Assembly (NCBI GenBank): GCA_964470345.1
Contig: CAYYBE010000004.1
Location: 1-64,000, forward strand
Direction: 5' to 3'
From: CAYYBE01 sp964470345
Lineage (GTDB): Bacteria; Babelota; Babeliae; Babelales; Babelaceae
Length of the DNA stretch: 64,000 bases
Positions 16,174-24,988 of the stretch are shown one piece after another. Every line of letters begins with the position of its first letter. Position 1 is the first letter of the stretch. A program made the position numbers and the translations under genes. The notes beneath the pieces were generated by a model. That model made no database searches. It was not told the DNA's origin and worked only from the letters and a program-made list of their open reading frames with translations.

Positions 16174-16182
16174 TGGTAGGCT
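16153..16182 (+). promoter_or_regulatory. Promoter of the gene at 16223
   Basis: TTACGC (16153-16158), 18-base spacer, TAGGCT (16177-16182), with TG one base before the -10 (TTGGTAGGCT). Confidence 0.5.
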
Positions 16183-16222
16183 AAGCGCAGTTACGTATCA
16201 CATATCAGTATGGAGGTGTTGG

Positions 16223-16804
16223 ATGAGAAAGACATTATATGAACATCGCAAAAAGATGATGGTCATAGTAGGAGTGGTCTTGTTGGCCGCATTTGGTTAT
16301 TCGTTCTACCGCTTTTATCGCAATGCTCAACAGGCAACCAACCGGATTGCTGCTGAACAGGTAAAAACATTGGTGAAAATTTTGAGAAAGATTGATGATA
16401 CCTGCGGCATTGTAGACATTACGCGAGACCGCTCTGTTATCGACTTTTTGACCGTAAAAAGTTTTGTTGGCTCTGAAGTAGGTCCACTCAATCTTATGGA
16501 ACCAAGCAAATGGGCTGGAGCCTATCTTAATGTTAATTATGCTATCCAAGGAAAACCGTACGAAATCATTCGTACCAAAGATGGATATTTCGTTGTTCCG
16601 GGGGAAGGAGTTAAACTCTCCAGCGGCAAAGTAATCGGGAAAGATATCGTCTTTACCTATGACACCGATGTTGAAGCATATGTAAATGATGCTGGTGGAC
16701 TTGAGGTCAATGGATACCCACTGGCTGTTCGCCTTCATCTGCGCAAAGATAAGGATATGCCAACGGCAGATTCAATTATTGCTGAAACTGAAGAAGGAGC
16801 GTAA
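16223..16804 (+). CDS. Membrane-anchored protein of unknown function
   Basis: A 193-residue protein with a basic N-terminus (MRKTLYEHRKK), one membrane helix (about 12-30) and a soluble domain outside the cytoplasm. The soluble part has DDTCGIVDITRDRSVIDFLTVKSF and later KPYEIIRTKDGYFVVPGEGV. I recognise no family. GGAGG at 16212-16216 and the ATG at 16223 decide the start; an upstream in-frame start at 16130 overlaps the promoter. It ends three bases before the end of the convergent helicase gene. The presence of an operator-like repeat in its promoter suggests regulation. Confidence 0.7.
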   Translation: MRKTLYEHRKKMMVIVGVVLLAAFGYSFYRFYRNAQQATNRIAAEQVKTLVKILRKIDDTCGIVDITRDRSVIDFLTVKSFVGSEVGPLNLMEPSKWAGAYLNVNYAIQGKPYEIIRTKDGYFVVPGEGVKLSSGKVIGKDIVFTYDTDVEAYVNDAGGLEVNGYPLAVRLHLRKDKDMPTADSIIAETEEGA

Positions 16805-16807
16805 GCG

Positions 16808-19255
16808 CTAAGCCCGCTCAACAAAGCTCGCGGCTATTTTCTTAAGCCCTTGTTTAAAACGGATGGTCAAGCGTGTTGCTTGGCCATCTTGCTCTTCAAT
16901 CTGTTCTATGATCCCCGTACCAAAGACCGCATGTTTAACCGGCTGATGCTTTTTCCATGTCGCAAGATTGTCTTTGCTGACGCGTGGAGCAGATGCAGCT
17001 GTTGTGGGTGTTGGCACGCTTGAGACATTGCGTATTGACGTGTTCCAGGTTGATTTACGCACCGGGGTGCTGCGCAGGGGCGTACGTAGTGCAGGTGTGA
17101 TTATAGGTGTACTTTGCGCTTTGCTCATAAACGATGGCTTATAGGAATCTTGTTTAAGAAAGGGCTGTTCAAAGTCAAACGGATCACGTTCTCGAGCAGG
17201 TTCTGCATCAGAAGTTGCTGAGCTGTTTGAGCGTGCCGTTCCACTCAACCAATTTTGGACGTTGGTTAAGCAGCTAATTTGATCCCACGTTGTACAGTCG
17301 TAGGTAAGGGCGAGCCCTTCAGGAATCTCTTTAACAAAACGAGAGCTCTGCTGATATGAAAGTTGTCCGTAGATTGTACGTTGTTCGCACTGTGTAATCA
17401 GAATGCGTTCACGAGCACGCGTGATGCCAACGTAGAGCAGCCGTCGCTCTTCTTCGAGCGTTTCTGGTTGGTAGAGTGCATGGTTGCTCGGTAAAATGCC
17501 CTCTTCAAGCCCGGTAATAAAGATTGTATCAAATTCAAGCCCTTTAGCGCTGTGGAGCGTCATGAGCTGGACACAATTTTTGGTGGCTTTTGCATCAGCA
17601 ATATGCTCTTGGAGCAGTGCGACTTCTTCTAAAAACGCACGAACGGTAATAATGCCCCGTTCTTGCAACCCAACAAGTGCGCTCAATAATTCATGAATGT
17701 TTTCACTGCGAGCGCGCGCTTCTTCAGTATCGTAACTACTTTTGATGTGGGCAAAAAACTGTGTTTCTTCAATGACAACTTCAACAGCTGCTTGTGCACT
17801 CGTGCATTGTTCAAGCGCTTTAATAGTTGCAAGATAATCTTCAAGCGCCTGCTTTCTGATGCCAGTGACCAGCTCTTTTTCAATCAGCTCTTTTCCAACG
17901 GCATAGACATCAGAAAAAGGTTGCTGTGCCCACGTGTTCATTGCTGTTTCTATAAATTTTTCACCAAGTCCCCGATGAGGAACGTTAATGCTACGGGTAA
18001 ATGCAAGACGATCATAGGGGTTATTGGCAAGACGTAAATAGGCCATAATGTCTTTAATTTCTTGTCGCTCATAAAACTGAATGCCACCGATTACCTTATA
18101 CGGCACACTCAAGCGAATGAGCGCTTCTTCAACAAGGCGCGATTGGTAATGTGAGCGATAGAGTACTGCAAGCTTTTGGCACTCATTACGTTTATGTAAA
18201 ATTTGGGCATAGAGCGCGATGAGGGTGCTTTCTTGATAGGGGGTCATGCAGGAAAGAATGCGCACGCGATTGGTCCCCGTGCGGTCGGACCAGAGATGCT
18301 TGGGATTGCGTTCAGTGTTATTGCTGATAACAGCATTAGCAACATCAAGAATCTGGCATACCGAGCGATAATTTTGATTAATGGTAACCCGTTGAACGCC
18401 AGGAAAATCTTTTGCAAATTGGAGCATATTGCTTACGGTTGCTCCGCGCCATGAGTAGATTGACTGATCCTCGTCACCAACAACGCACAGTGAATCAACA
18501 GAACGTTCATCATCGTCATTAATGGTTAATGCTTTAATGAGCGCATGTTGAATACGGTTTGTGTCCTGGTACTCATCAACTAAAACATGCTTGATCATTG
18601 TATGTAATGTTTGGCGACACTGTGTATTGGTGGTAATAAGGCGCAGTGCTTCGATGATGAGATCATCAAAGTCAAGGCAGTGCGCCGTCCGTTTCTCCTG
18701 CTCGTAAGCGACAAAAAATTGACGTAAGAGTGGATCGGTAATTTTGTTGGGATCAAGATCTTTAAGGCTTACGATATCATTTTTAAATAACGAGAGAGAG
18801 CTGAGCACATGCTTGTGCGTTACTTTTTTTTCGAGAGCAAATTTTTTGATTAACGAACGCACGAGCTTCTCTTGGTCATCTTCGTCCATGAGCGAAAAGG
18901 GCTGAGCGCCTGTTGTTTTGTGCTCGCCTGCGAGTCCATATGTTTTTAAAAGACGTAAGCAGTAGGCGTGAAAGGTTCCGACAAAGGGGATTCCCCGTTC
19001 TTGTCCTAAAAAGTTTTGAACTCGTTCTTGCATTTCTCGCGCAGCTTTATTAGTAAACGTAAGTGCGACGATAGCGTTGGGCGCGACGTTTTCATTGAGA
19101 AGTAAGTTGGTAATACGTGCGGTGATGACACGTGTTTTTCCTGAACCAGCACCTGCGCAGACAAGAAAGACACCGTCTTTGGGCGTTACCGCTTGACGTT
19201 GCTGGTCGTTTAATTGCGTTTCGAGAAATGTGGTGAACGTGTTTGGTGTAGACAT
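16808..19255 (-). CDS. pcrA: DNA helicase PcrA/UvrD
   Basis: Superfamily 1 3'-5' DNA helicase for nucleotide-excision and mismatch repair and removal of stalled complexes. At 815 residues it is slightly longer than usual. Walker A AGAGSGKT is at 34-41, motif II DEYQDTN at 227-233, motif III GDEDQSIYSWRG at 260-271, and motif VI VGITRARE near residue 600. Near the C-terminus KHAVFGTGIIEQIE and TIRFKQGLKKI match the Tudor-like domain of PcrA that binds RNA polymerase. The linker before it (about 640-760) is Ser/Thr/Pro-rich. It has its own extended -10 promoter. Confidence 0.96.
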   Translation of the reverse strand: MSTPNTFTTFLETQLNDQQRQAVTPKDGVFLVCAGAGSGKTRVITARITNLLLNENVAPNAIVALTFTNKAAREMQERVQNFLGQERGIPFVGTFHAYCLRLLKTYGLAGEHKTTGAQPFSLMDEDDQEKLVRSLIKKFALEKKVTHKHVLSSLSLFKNDIVSLKDLDPNKITDPLLRQFFVAYEQEKRTAHCLDFDDLIIEALRLITTNTQCRQTLHTMIKHVLVDEYQDTNRIQHALIKALTINDDDERSVDSLCVVGDEDQSIYSWRGATVSNMLQFAKDFPGVQRVTINQNYRSVCQILDVANAVISNNTERNPKHLWSDRTGTNRVRILSCMTPYQESTLIALYAQILHKRNECQKLAVLYRSHYQSRLVEEALIRLSVPYKVIGGIQFYERQEIKDIMAYLRLANNPYDRLAFTRSINVPHRGLGEKFIETAMNTWAQQPFSDVYAVGKELIEKELVTGIRKQALEDYLATIKALEQCTSAQAAVEVVIEETQFFAHIKSSYDTEEARARSENIHELLSALVGLQERGIITVRAFLEEVALLQEHIADAKATKNCVQLMTLHSAKGLEFDTIFITGLEEGILPSNHALYQPETLEEERRLLYVGITRARERILITQCEQRTIYGQLSYQQSSRFVKEIPEGLALTYDCTTWDQISCLTNVQNWLSGTARSNSSATSDAEPARERDPFDFEQPFLKQDSYKPSFMSKAQSTPIITPALRTPLRSTPVRKSTWNTSIRNVSSVPTPTTAASAPRVSKDNLATWKKHQPVKHAVFGTGIIEQIEEQDGQATRLTIRFKQGLKKIAASFVERA

Positions 19256-19302
19256 AATTTTTTGTGTTTACGTATCTGTGAGCGTTACAAAAACTTTTAA
19301 CT

Positions 19303-19311
19303 AGTCTAGCA
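19303..19311 (-). promoter_or_regulatory. Extended -10 promoter element of the helicase gene
   Basis: Minus strand TGCTAGACT (19311-19303) about 48 bases before the start codon, the same nonamer as before murC (25544-25552). Confidence 0.5.
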
Positions 19312-19352
19312 GATTCTTACGATTCTTTTTATCGATTTTTGTAATAACACAC

Positions 19353-19394
19353 AAATAAAACTCCCCGGGATTTTACGCCGGGGAGTTTTATTTG
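19353..19394 (-). terminator. Strong terminator after the gene at 19411
   Basis: AAATAAAACTCCCCGG (19353-19368) pairs with CCGGGGAGTTTTATTT (19378-19393), a perfect 16-base stem with a nine-base loop, 17 bases after the stop codon. Confidence 0.92.
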
Positions 19395-19410
19395 TTCTTG
19401 GTAGCAATCG

Positions 19411-19770
19411 TTATGCTGTATGTTCAGTTTTGATTGGCTCTTGCTTACGCAGAAGTTGTTGCAAATTCTTGATGCATGCTTTCTCGGCTTCGGTAACAGC
19501 CATTTTTTGCGCGAGTGCCAAACAAGTCTTGGCCATTTCTTTATTCTTTCCTGAGCTGGCAACTTGCAGAAGATTCATGAAGAGCATTTTTCTATGCTTC
19601 GATTCGCTGTTCTGACTACTTTGCTGCGCTTGACGCGGTTGCTTATCTTGTGGACAGAGTTGTGCTACGCGGAGTTTGAAAACTGATTTTCCTCCATGGG
19701 TCATGCTTGCAGCATGCATTGACGTACAGCACAAGGCCGTTACGGCAAACAGATAGGTTTGGGGTTTCAC
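19411..19770 (-). CDS. Small exported helical protein, function unknown
   Basis: A 119-residue protein starting with GTG at 19770 after AAAGGAAA. Signal peptide MKPQTYLFAVTALCCTSMHAA, then a Gln/Ser/Lys-rich linker and a helical C-terminal part (MLFMNLLQVASSGKNKEMAK, CLALAQKM, CIKNLQQLL). I recognise no family. It is a separate short unit between hflX and the helicase gene with its own terminator. Probably periplasmic. Confidence 0.65.
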   Translation of the reverse strand: MKPQTYLFAVTALCCTSMHAASMTHGGKSVFKLRVAQLCPQDKQPRQAQQSSQNSESKHRKMLFMNLLQVASSGKNKEMAKTCLALAQKMAVTEAEKACIKNLQQLLRKQEPIKTEHTA

Positions 19771-19824
19771 GGGGTTTCCTTTATGGGTATAAAGTGGTGT
19801 TAGTATAATTCCTCTACGAATATA

Positions 19825-20928
19825 TCATGGTCGCCATTCGTTTAAAAAATCAACTAACGGTTGTAACCCTTGTTTGTTGGTTGCGCAAATAAGCACATGG
19901 GGTGTGTAGCGCTCAACGGGGTACGAAGCAAGTATCAGCGGATCGACTTTATCGATTTTGTTAAAAACATAAAGCATCGGTTTGTCGATCTCAAGCTCTG
20001 CAAGAATTTTATGTACAATCGCGATATGTGATTCCCAATTGCGATCAGAAATATCAACAACTTGTAGCAGGAGGTGTGCGTATTGCAGCTCATGCAACGT
20101 TGCCTTAAAGGCTTCAATTAAATGGTGCGGCAGTTGTTGAATAAAGCCGACCGTGTCAGACAGCAGCCCCTTTTTCTTACTGTTAATAAACAGCTCGCGG
20201 GTAGTTGTTTCAAGGGTTGCAAAGGGCATGTCTTCAACAAAGACGGCGCTTTTGGTCAGCGCATTAAAGATGGTCGATTTACCGGCGTTTGTGTATCCGA
20301 TGCAGCAGATTAACGGAAGCTTACTGGCAACCCGTTGTTTCCGTTGCGTTTCTCGAATGCGGTCAAGCCGATCAAGGTCACGACGTAATTTTATTTCTAA
20401 ATGCTCCAAATGCTGAAGCTCGCGTTCTTTTTGCGTTTCACCCGGTCCACGCATACCGATACCACCAGCTTGCTGCGACATACTCGAGCCACGACCGGCA
20501 AGGCGAGTTTTTTCATAATTTAAACGTGCCAGAGTTACTTGGACTTTACCTTCGGCAGTTGTTGCCCGTTTTTCAAAGATTTGCAGGATTAAGAAGGTAC
20601 GGTCGATGATCTCACATTGTAAAAAAGCGCTCAAATTACGCTCTTGTTTAGTGGTGAGTGTATCGGAGATAACGACTTGCTCAATCTGTTCTTTAATGCA
20701 AAGTGCTTCAATATCTTTGAGCTTGCCTTCGGTAAAGAAGGTTGCAGGGTCAATCGAGCGGAGCTTGATGAACATGCCATGATCTTCTTTAATATCATTT
20801 GAATGGACGAGATTCACGAACTCGTCAAAATAACTGTCGATATTATCAGTAGGGTTATAGGGTGCATAAACGCCGATAATGAGCGTTTTGACATGGGGAT
20901 TAGTCTGGAGGTGTTGTGGCTTTGTCAT
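19825..20928 (-). CDS. hflX: Ribosome-associated GTPase HflX
   Basis: GTPase that splits or rescues ribosomes under stress. At 367 residues it has a normal length. The N-terminal HflX domain carries RGPGETQ at 160-166 after the Gly-rich loop GRGSSMSQQAGG; G1 GYTNAGKS is at 211-218, G3 DTVGF at 258-262 and G4 NKID at 323-326. There is no strong ribosome site before the ATG, but the next in-frame start would lose family sequence. Transcribed divergently from ffh with facing promoters at 20973-21034. Confidence 0.95.
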   Translation of the reverse strand: MTKPQHLQTNPHVKTLIIGVYAPYNPTDNIDSYFDEFVNLVHSNDIKEDHGMFIKLRSIDPATFFTEGKLKDIEALCIKEQIEQVVISDTLTTKQERNLSAFLQCEIIDRTFLILQIFEKRATTAEGKVQVTLARLNYEKTRLAGRGSSMSQQAGGIGMRGPGETQKERELQHLEHLEIKLRRDLDRLDRIRETQRKQRVASKLPLICCIGYTNAGKSTIFNALTKSAVFVEDMPFATLETTTRELFINSKKKGLLSDTVGFIQQLPHHLIEAFKATLHELQYAHLLLQVVDISDRNWESHIAIVHKILAELEIDKPMLYVFNKIDKVDPLILASYPVERYTPHVLICATNKQGLQPLVDFLNEWRP

Positions 20929-20972
20929 ACTATATCGTTCTCAAGATCAAGAGAGTGGAAACCTGCACTTCT

Positions 20973-21000
20973 AGGATATAGGAGCGGTTATTTTGGTCAA
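20973..21000 (-). promoter_or_regulatory. hflX promoter
   Basis: Minus strand TTGACC (21000-20995), 16-base spacer, TATCCT (20978-20973), about 45 bases before the hflX start. Confidence 0.55.
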
Positions 21001-21005
21001 TCGAT

Positions 21006-21034
21006 TTGCCCTTATGCCCCTTTTCCCGTACACT
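21006..21034 (+). promoter_or_regulatory. ffh operon promoter
   Basis: TTGCCC (21006-21011), 17-base spacer, TACACT (21029-21034), 52 bases before the ffh ATG. It starts six bases from the -35 of the divergent hflX promoter, so the two probably compete or share control. Confidence 0.6.
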
Positions 21035-21086
21035 TAACCTATTCAGAACTGCAGAGTACTTTTGGTTTTAGATAGGGTTTGTTCTC

Positions 21087-22406
21087 ATGTTTGAGACATT
21101 GTCGCAACAGTTTTCTTCTGTATTCAACCGCTTGTTGGGCCGGGGATCATTGGGTCAGCAAGAGGTAGACCAATTTTTGGAAAAGGTACGGACCTCGCTC
21201 ATTGAGGCTGATGTGCCCTATGAAGTAGTGACCTCTTTTTGTGACGATCTGACGAAAACGATTGCTGCCCAGGGAATAACCAAGGGATTACAGCCAACTG
21301 AACATCTGATGAAAGTTGTTCATGAACGGCTCGTGCACTTTTTAGGCGGCGTTCAGCCAGAATTTACCTATCAAATCCCGTCAGTTTGTATGGTGGTGGG
21401 GTTACAGGGTTCTGGTAAAACGACGTCGATTGCTAAACTTGCCCGCCAGATGATGGCGCAAGCAGCAAAGCGGGGCAAAACTCGTCGTATCCTGTTGGCA
21501 TCGGTCGACTTTTATCGCCCTGCAGCAGTTGATCAACTTGAGCTGTTAGCTCAGCGGGTTGGATGCAGTTTTTATCGAGCACAAAGTACCGATGTGCTGC
21601 AAGCAGCTCGTGAGATTTATCAGCATTTTCAGCAGCAGGGGTATGAGCACCTGTTTCTTGATACGGCCGGACGGCTCCATGTCGATGAGCCACTTTTGGC
21701 AGAGTTGAAGGCACTTGATGCGCTTGTTAAGCCAAAATATAAGTTTTTAGTGATTGATAGTATGATTGGACAGGAATCATTAACGGTTGCCAAGAAATTC
21801 GCTGAAACCGTTGGTTACACGGGGGCACTGTTAACAAAAGCTGATAGTGATACACGCGGCGGTGTTGCCTTTGCTTTTCGCTATGCGATCAAGCTGCCGA
21901 TCCTATTTGTCGGTTCCGGGGAAGGCATTGAAGACCTTGAGCCTTTCCACGTTGACCGTATTGCGCAGCAGATCCTTGGAATGGGAGATATGCAAACGCT
22001 GTTAGAGCGGGCGCAAGAAAAGATTAAACAATCTGAGCAAGAGCGTTTGGCTAAAAGTTATGAACGGGGGGTATGTACGCTTCAAGATTTTGCTGATCAG
22101 ATGAGTATGGTTGGCAAACTTGGTTCTCTCCAGTCGATTGCAAAATATTTGCCCGGGATGGGGCAGGTGAAGATTTCAGATGAAGATCTTGAAAAAGGGG
22201 AAAGGGAACTGAAGAAATTCCGAGCAATTATTCAGTCGATGACTAAGACTGAGCGGCTGGTGCCGAAGATTCTTGACGCTTCTCGTAAGCGCAGGATTGC
22301 CCAAGGGGCAGGAGTCTTGGTCCAAGATGTGAATCAATTGCTTGCAAGATTTGAACAAAATCAACAATTTGTTAAGATGTTTAAAAAGATGCGATTTTTC
22401 AACTAA
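21087..22406 (+). CDS. ffh: Signal recognition particle protein Ffh (SRP54)
   Basis: GTPase that binds signal peptides and SRP RNA and delivers ribosomes to FtsY at the membrane. It has 439 residues with N, G and M domains. G1 GLQGSGKT is at 105-112, DTAGRL at 192-197 and TKADSDTRGG at 250-259; the last is usually TKLDGDARGG, so it carries conservative changes at three positions. The M domain has the Met-rich helices (MGDMQTLLERAQEKI, YLPGMGQV, SRKRRIAQGAG). It begins the operon ffh-rpsP-khpA-trmD-rplS and a lipoprotein gene. Confidence 0.96.
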   Translation: MFETLSQQFSSVFNRLLGRGSLGQQEVDQFLEKVRTSLIEADVPYEVVTSFCDDLTKTIAAQGITKGLQPTEHLMKVVHERLVHFLGGVQPEFTYQIPSVCMVVGLQGSGKTTSIAKLARQMMAQAAKRGKTRRILLASVDFYRPAAVDQLELLAQRVGCSFYRAQSTDVLQAAREIYQHFQQQGYEHLFLDTAGRLHVDEPLLAELKALDALVKPKYKFLVIDSMIGQESLTVAKKFAETVGYTGALLTKADSDTRGGVAFAFRYAIKLPILFVGSGEGIEDLEPFHVDRIAQQILGMGDMQTLLERAQEKIKQSEQERLAKSYERGVCTLQDFADQMSMVGKLGSLQSIAKYLPGMGQVKISDEDLEKGERELKKFRAIIQSMTKTERLVPKILDASRKRRIAQGAGVLVQDVNQLLARFEQNQQFVKMFKKMRFFN

Positions 22407-22425
22407 TTTTTCTTGAGAGGCATTC

Positions 22426-22764
22426 ATGGCGGTTAAGATACGCTTAACTCGAGTTGGCAAAACAGGGGCACCTTCCTATCGAATCGTAGCAATTGATGAG
22501 CAAAAGAAGCGCGATGGCGCTTGCTTGGAAATCATTGGTACCTACGATCCAAAGCATGGGACGTTCCCTCAGTTTCACCAAGAACGATTTGAGCATTGGA
22601 TTTCACAAGGTGCACAACCAACCGATGCGGTTAAAAGATTGAAGAAATTATATACATCAAAGAACCCAACGAGCGCTCCAAGTGTTGTTGCTGAAAAAAA
22701 AGAAAGTAAGCCTCGACGAACTGCAACAAAAAAAGCAGTAAAGTCAGCTGATTCAGCAGAATAA
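22426..22764 (+). CDS. rpsP: 30S ribosomal protein S16
   Basis: A 112-residue protein; VKIRLTRVGKTGAPSYRIV and IGTYDP are typical of S16, which helps assemble the 5' domain of 16S rRNA. The conserved domain ends near residue 80 and a Lys/Ala/Ser-rich tail of about 30 residues follows. It starts 19 bases after ffh, in the common order ffh-rpsP-khpA-trmD-rplS. Confidence 0.95.
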   Translation: MAVKIRLTRVGKTGAPSYRIVAIDEQKKRDGACLEIIGTYDPKHGTFPQFHQERFEHWISQGAQPTDAVKRLKKLYTSKNPTSAPSVVAEKKESKPRRTATKKAVKSADSAE

Positions 22765-22796
22765 AACTTGGTAAGCTTTGTTTAAGATGAGGACGT

Positions 22797-23030
22797 ATGT
22801 CGTATCAGCTCATTACCTACGTGGTTAAGAGTCTTGTGAGTAACCCGCAGGCAGTTTCCGTTCAAGAAAATGAGGTCGGGGGACGGCGCGTGGTTCAAGT
22901 CCGTGTGTCTTCGCAAGATATTGCACGGGTGATTGGCAGTGGAGGGCGCACCTTTCGTGCGCTTCGTGCGCTTGCGCTTCCCGTGTTACCTGCCGATATC
23001 AAAGATATTGTTATAGATGTTGCCGAATAG
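22797..23030 (+). CDS. khpA: KH-domain RNA-binding protein KhpA
   Basis: A 77-residue single KH domain protein. VRVSSQDIARVIGSGGRTFRAL contains the GxxG loop (IGSGGRT) that contacts RNA. KhpA is a small RNA-binding protein, often working with KhpB, and is usually placed between rpsP and rimM-trmD; here trmD follows directly. GAGGA precedes the ATG. Confidence 0.92.
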   Translation: MSYQLITYVVKSLVSNPQAVSVQENEVGGRRVVQVRVSSQDIARVIGSGGRTFRALRALALPVLPADIKDIVIDVAE

Positions 23031-23057
23031 AGCGCAACGATACGGCATGTGGATCAG

Positions 23058-24488
23058 ATGAAATTTTCAATCGTTACGCTCTTTCCCCAATTGTACGAAC
23101 CCTTTTTAGCCACGAGTCTCATACACCGTGCGCAGGAAAAGGGTACCGTTTCCTTTCAGGTAGAGAGCCTTCTTTCCTATTGTCAGCCCACCGCGTCGGC
23201 CGAAGTCGCGCCCGACGAAGCTCGCCGAGCTGAACGCCCGGATGAGCGGAGGCTGAAAGAGCGGGTTGACGCTCCAACCTTTGGACATGGAAGTGGCATG
23301 CTGCTCCGTCCTGAAGTGATGGAGCGAGCAGTTACTGCCGGTGAGGCAGCCTCGGGGCCTGCCTTTAAAATCTTCTTTTCTCCGGCGGGGAAAAAGCTTG
23401 ATCAAGATCTTTTGCGTTCGATGTATACCCGGGTTCAGGAAAAACAGCATGTCATGCTGTTGCCTGCGCGGTATGAGGGAATGGATGCACGGATTGAGGA
23501 AGAATACGCTGACGAGATTATCTCAGTCGGTGATTTTGTGCTCATGGGCGGTGATCTACCGGCTATGCTCTTTTTAGAAAGCTTTTTACGATTGATTCCC
23601 GGAGTCGTGGGAAGACAAGAGTCGGTTGAGCGGGACTCGTTTATCGGCCCTTTTGTTGATTTTCCTGAGTACACGGCACCGGTTGTTTGGAAAGGACGTT
23701 CAGTTCCTGAAGTAGTTCGCTCTGGCGACCATAAACAGATGCAGTTGTGGCGCGACCAGCAGGCGATTGAACGGACCGTCAAGGGCCACTTTGGATGGCT
23801 TCGTCAGCATGCGACATCGGCTGAACAGAATGCAAAAATTTTAGCAACAATACCGCCCCATTATGCGGTCTTGATGCATGACCAGGTTCTGCTGCCAGCA
23901 GATATTGTTCCCGAGGGTGAGGCGGGTGATGCGTATCGGGTTGGTACGACCTCGATAACATCTCTGGATATTCATGATATTGCTCGATCAGCAAAAACAT
24001 ATGGGCTTCAGGGTTATTTTCTGGTTACCCCTTTAGAAGATCAGCGAAGAATCGCTTCAAAACTTCTCCATTTCTGGCAGGAAGGGGTTGGTGTGACCTA
24101 CAATCCCCATCGAGCCGAAGCGCTTGCCTCGGTGGCAATTCGCCCGTCGCTCGAGGAAGTTCGCCGGGTGATTAGGGAGCGTGAGGGTAAAGAGCCGTTG
24201 ATTATTACGACCTCGGCCCAGGTCCCAACGTCTCCAGAGGGGCGGGCAAAGGTGATTTCGTACGATGATCAGGCGCTCGTATGGGCGCAGGACAGGCCGG
24301 TTGTCTTGGTTTTTGGAACGGGGCGCGGTTTAGCTCCCCACCTTTTGGAAGGGGCTGATTTTATCTTAGCTCCCCTGGAGGGCTACGCTCCATTTAACCA
24401 TCTGTCGGTCAGGTCTGCCGCTGCGGTTATCTTCGACCGTTGGCTTGGCATTCACCTACGTCGAGAAGAAATTGGTAAACGTTCGTGA
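23058..24488 (+). CDS. trmD: TrmD tRNA (guanine37-N1) methyltransferase fused to a second SPOUT domain
   Basis: A 476-residue protein. Residues 1-240 are TrmD, which makes m1G37 in tRNAs and prevents frameshifting: MKFSIVTLFP, ARYEGMDARIEE (137-148), SVGDFVLMGGDLPA (156-169) and catalytic Asp201 in VDFPEYT. Residues about 267-465 form a second SPOUT-type domain with VLVFGTGRGLAP (416-427) and NHLSVRSA (447-454), resembling the TM1570-like RNA methyltransferase family (Pfam Methyltrn_RNA_4 by memory), normally a separate gene beside trmD. The TrmD part has a GC-rich insert of about 25 residues at 43-69. The start at 23058 gives the typical TrmD N-terminus; GTG at 23049 is an alternative. rimM is absent from its usual place. 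Confidence 0.92.
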   Translation: MKFSIVTLFPQLYEPFLATSLIHRAQEKGTVSFQVESLLSYCQPTASAEVAPDEARRAERPDERRLKERVDAPTFGHGSGMLLRPEVMERAVTAGEAASGPAFKIFFSPAGKKLDQDLLRSMYTRVQEKQHVMLLPARYEGMDARIEEEYADEIISVGDFVLMGGDLPAMLFLESFLRLIPGVVGRQESVERDSFIGPFVDFPEYTAPVVWKGRSVPEVVRSGDHKQMQLWRDQQAIERTVKGHFGWLRQHATSAEQNAKILATIPPHYAVLMHDQVLLPADIVPEGEAGDAYRVGTTSITSLDIHDIARSAKTYGLQGYFLVTPLEDQRRIASKLLHFWQEGVGVTYNPHRAEALASVAIRPSLEEVRRVIREREGKEPLIITTSAQVPTSPEGRAKVISYDDQALVWAQDRPVVLVFGTGRGLAPHLLEGADFILAPLEGYAPFNHLSVRSAAAVIFDRWLGIHLRREEIGKRS

Positions 24489-24561
24489 CAAAAATAGTGG
24501 TTATAGTATAGTTAAAGAAAACTAATTCTTTTTTGGGCATATTGAGCATGATGAGGAAACG

Positions 24562-24978
24562 ATGAAAGCACAAAAATATACAAAAGAAACGATCGCTGGG
24601 CTTGACGTTGTCGATCGCGGTTTTCCATCTTTTTCTGTTGGTGACTGCATTGAAGTCGGTCAAAACATTAAAGAAGGGGATAAGGAACGGGTTCAGCTGT
24701 TTGAAGGTGACGTACTCTGTATTCGTAACCATGGAATCTCTTCAACGTTTACGGTTCGCCGTATTGCTGCCAATGGGGTTGCTGTTGAACGAATTTTCCC
24801 TTTCTATGCACCTTCGGTTGCATCAGTACGTTTAGTTCACAAGGGTGATGTTCGTCGAGCAAAGCTCTTTTATATGCGTGATCGTATTGGTAAAGCAGCT
24901 CGTGTTGCTGAAGAAGTTCTGACAAAAGAACAAAAAGAGTTGCAAGCAAAACAACAAAACACGCCAGCAGCAGTCTAA
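24562..24978 (+). CDS. rplS: 50S ribosomal protein L19
   Basis: A 138-residue protein at the 30S-50S interface. FSVGDCIEVGQNIKEGDKER, LFEGDVLCIRNHGI and FTVRRIAANGVAVERIFPFY are L19 sequence; the C-terminal 25 residues are a Lys/Glu/Gln-rich extension. It closes the rpsP-trmD-rplS group, 73 bases after trmD. Confidence 0.95.
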   Translation: MKAQKYTKETIAGLDVVDRGFPSFSVGDCIEVGQNIKEGDKERVQLFEGDVLCIRNHGISSTFTVRRIAANGVAVERIFPFYAPSVASVRLVHKGDVRRAKLFYMRDRIGKAARVAEEVLTKEQKELQAKQQNTPAAV

Positions 24979-24988
24979 AAGGCCCTTT

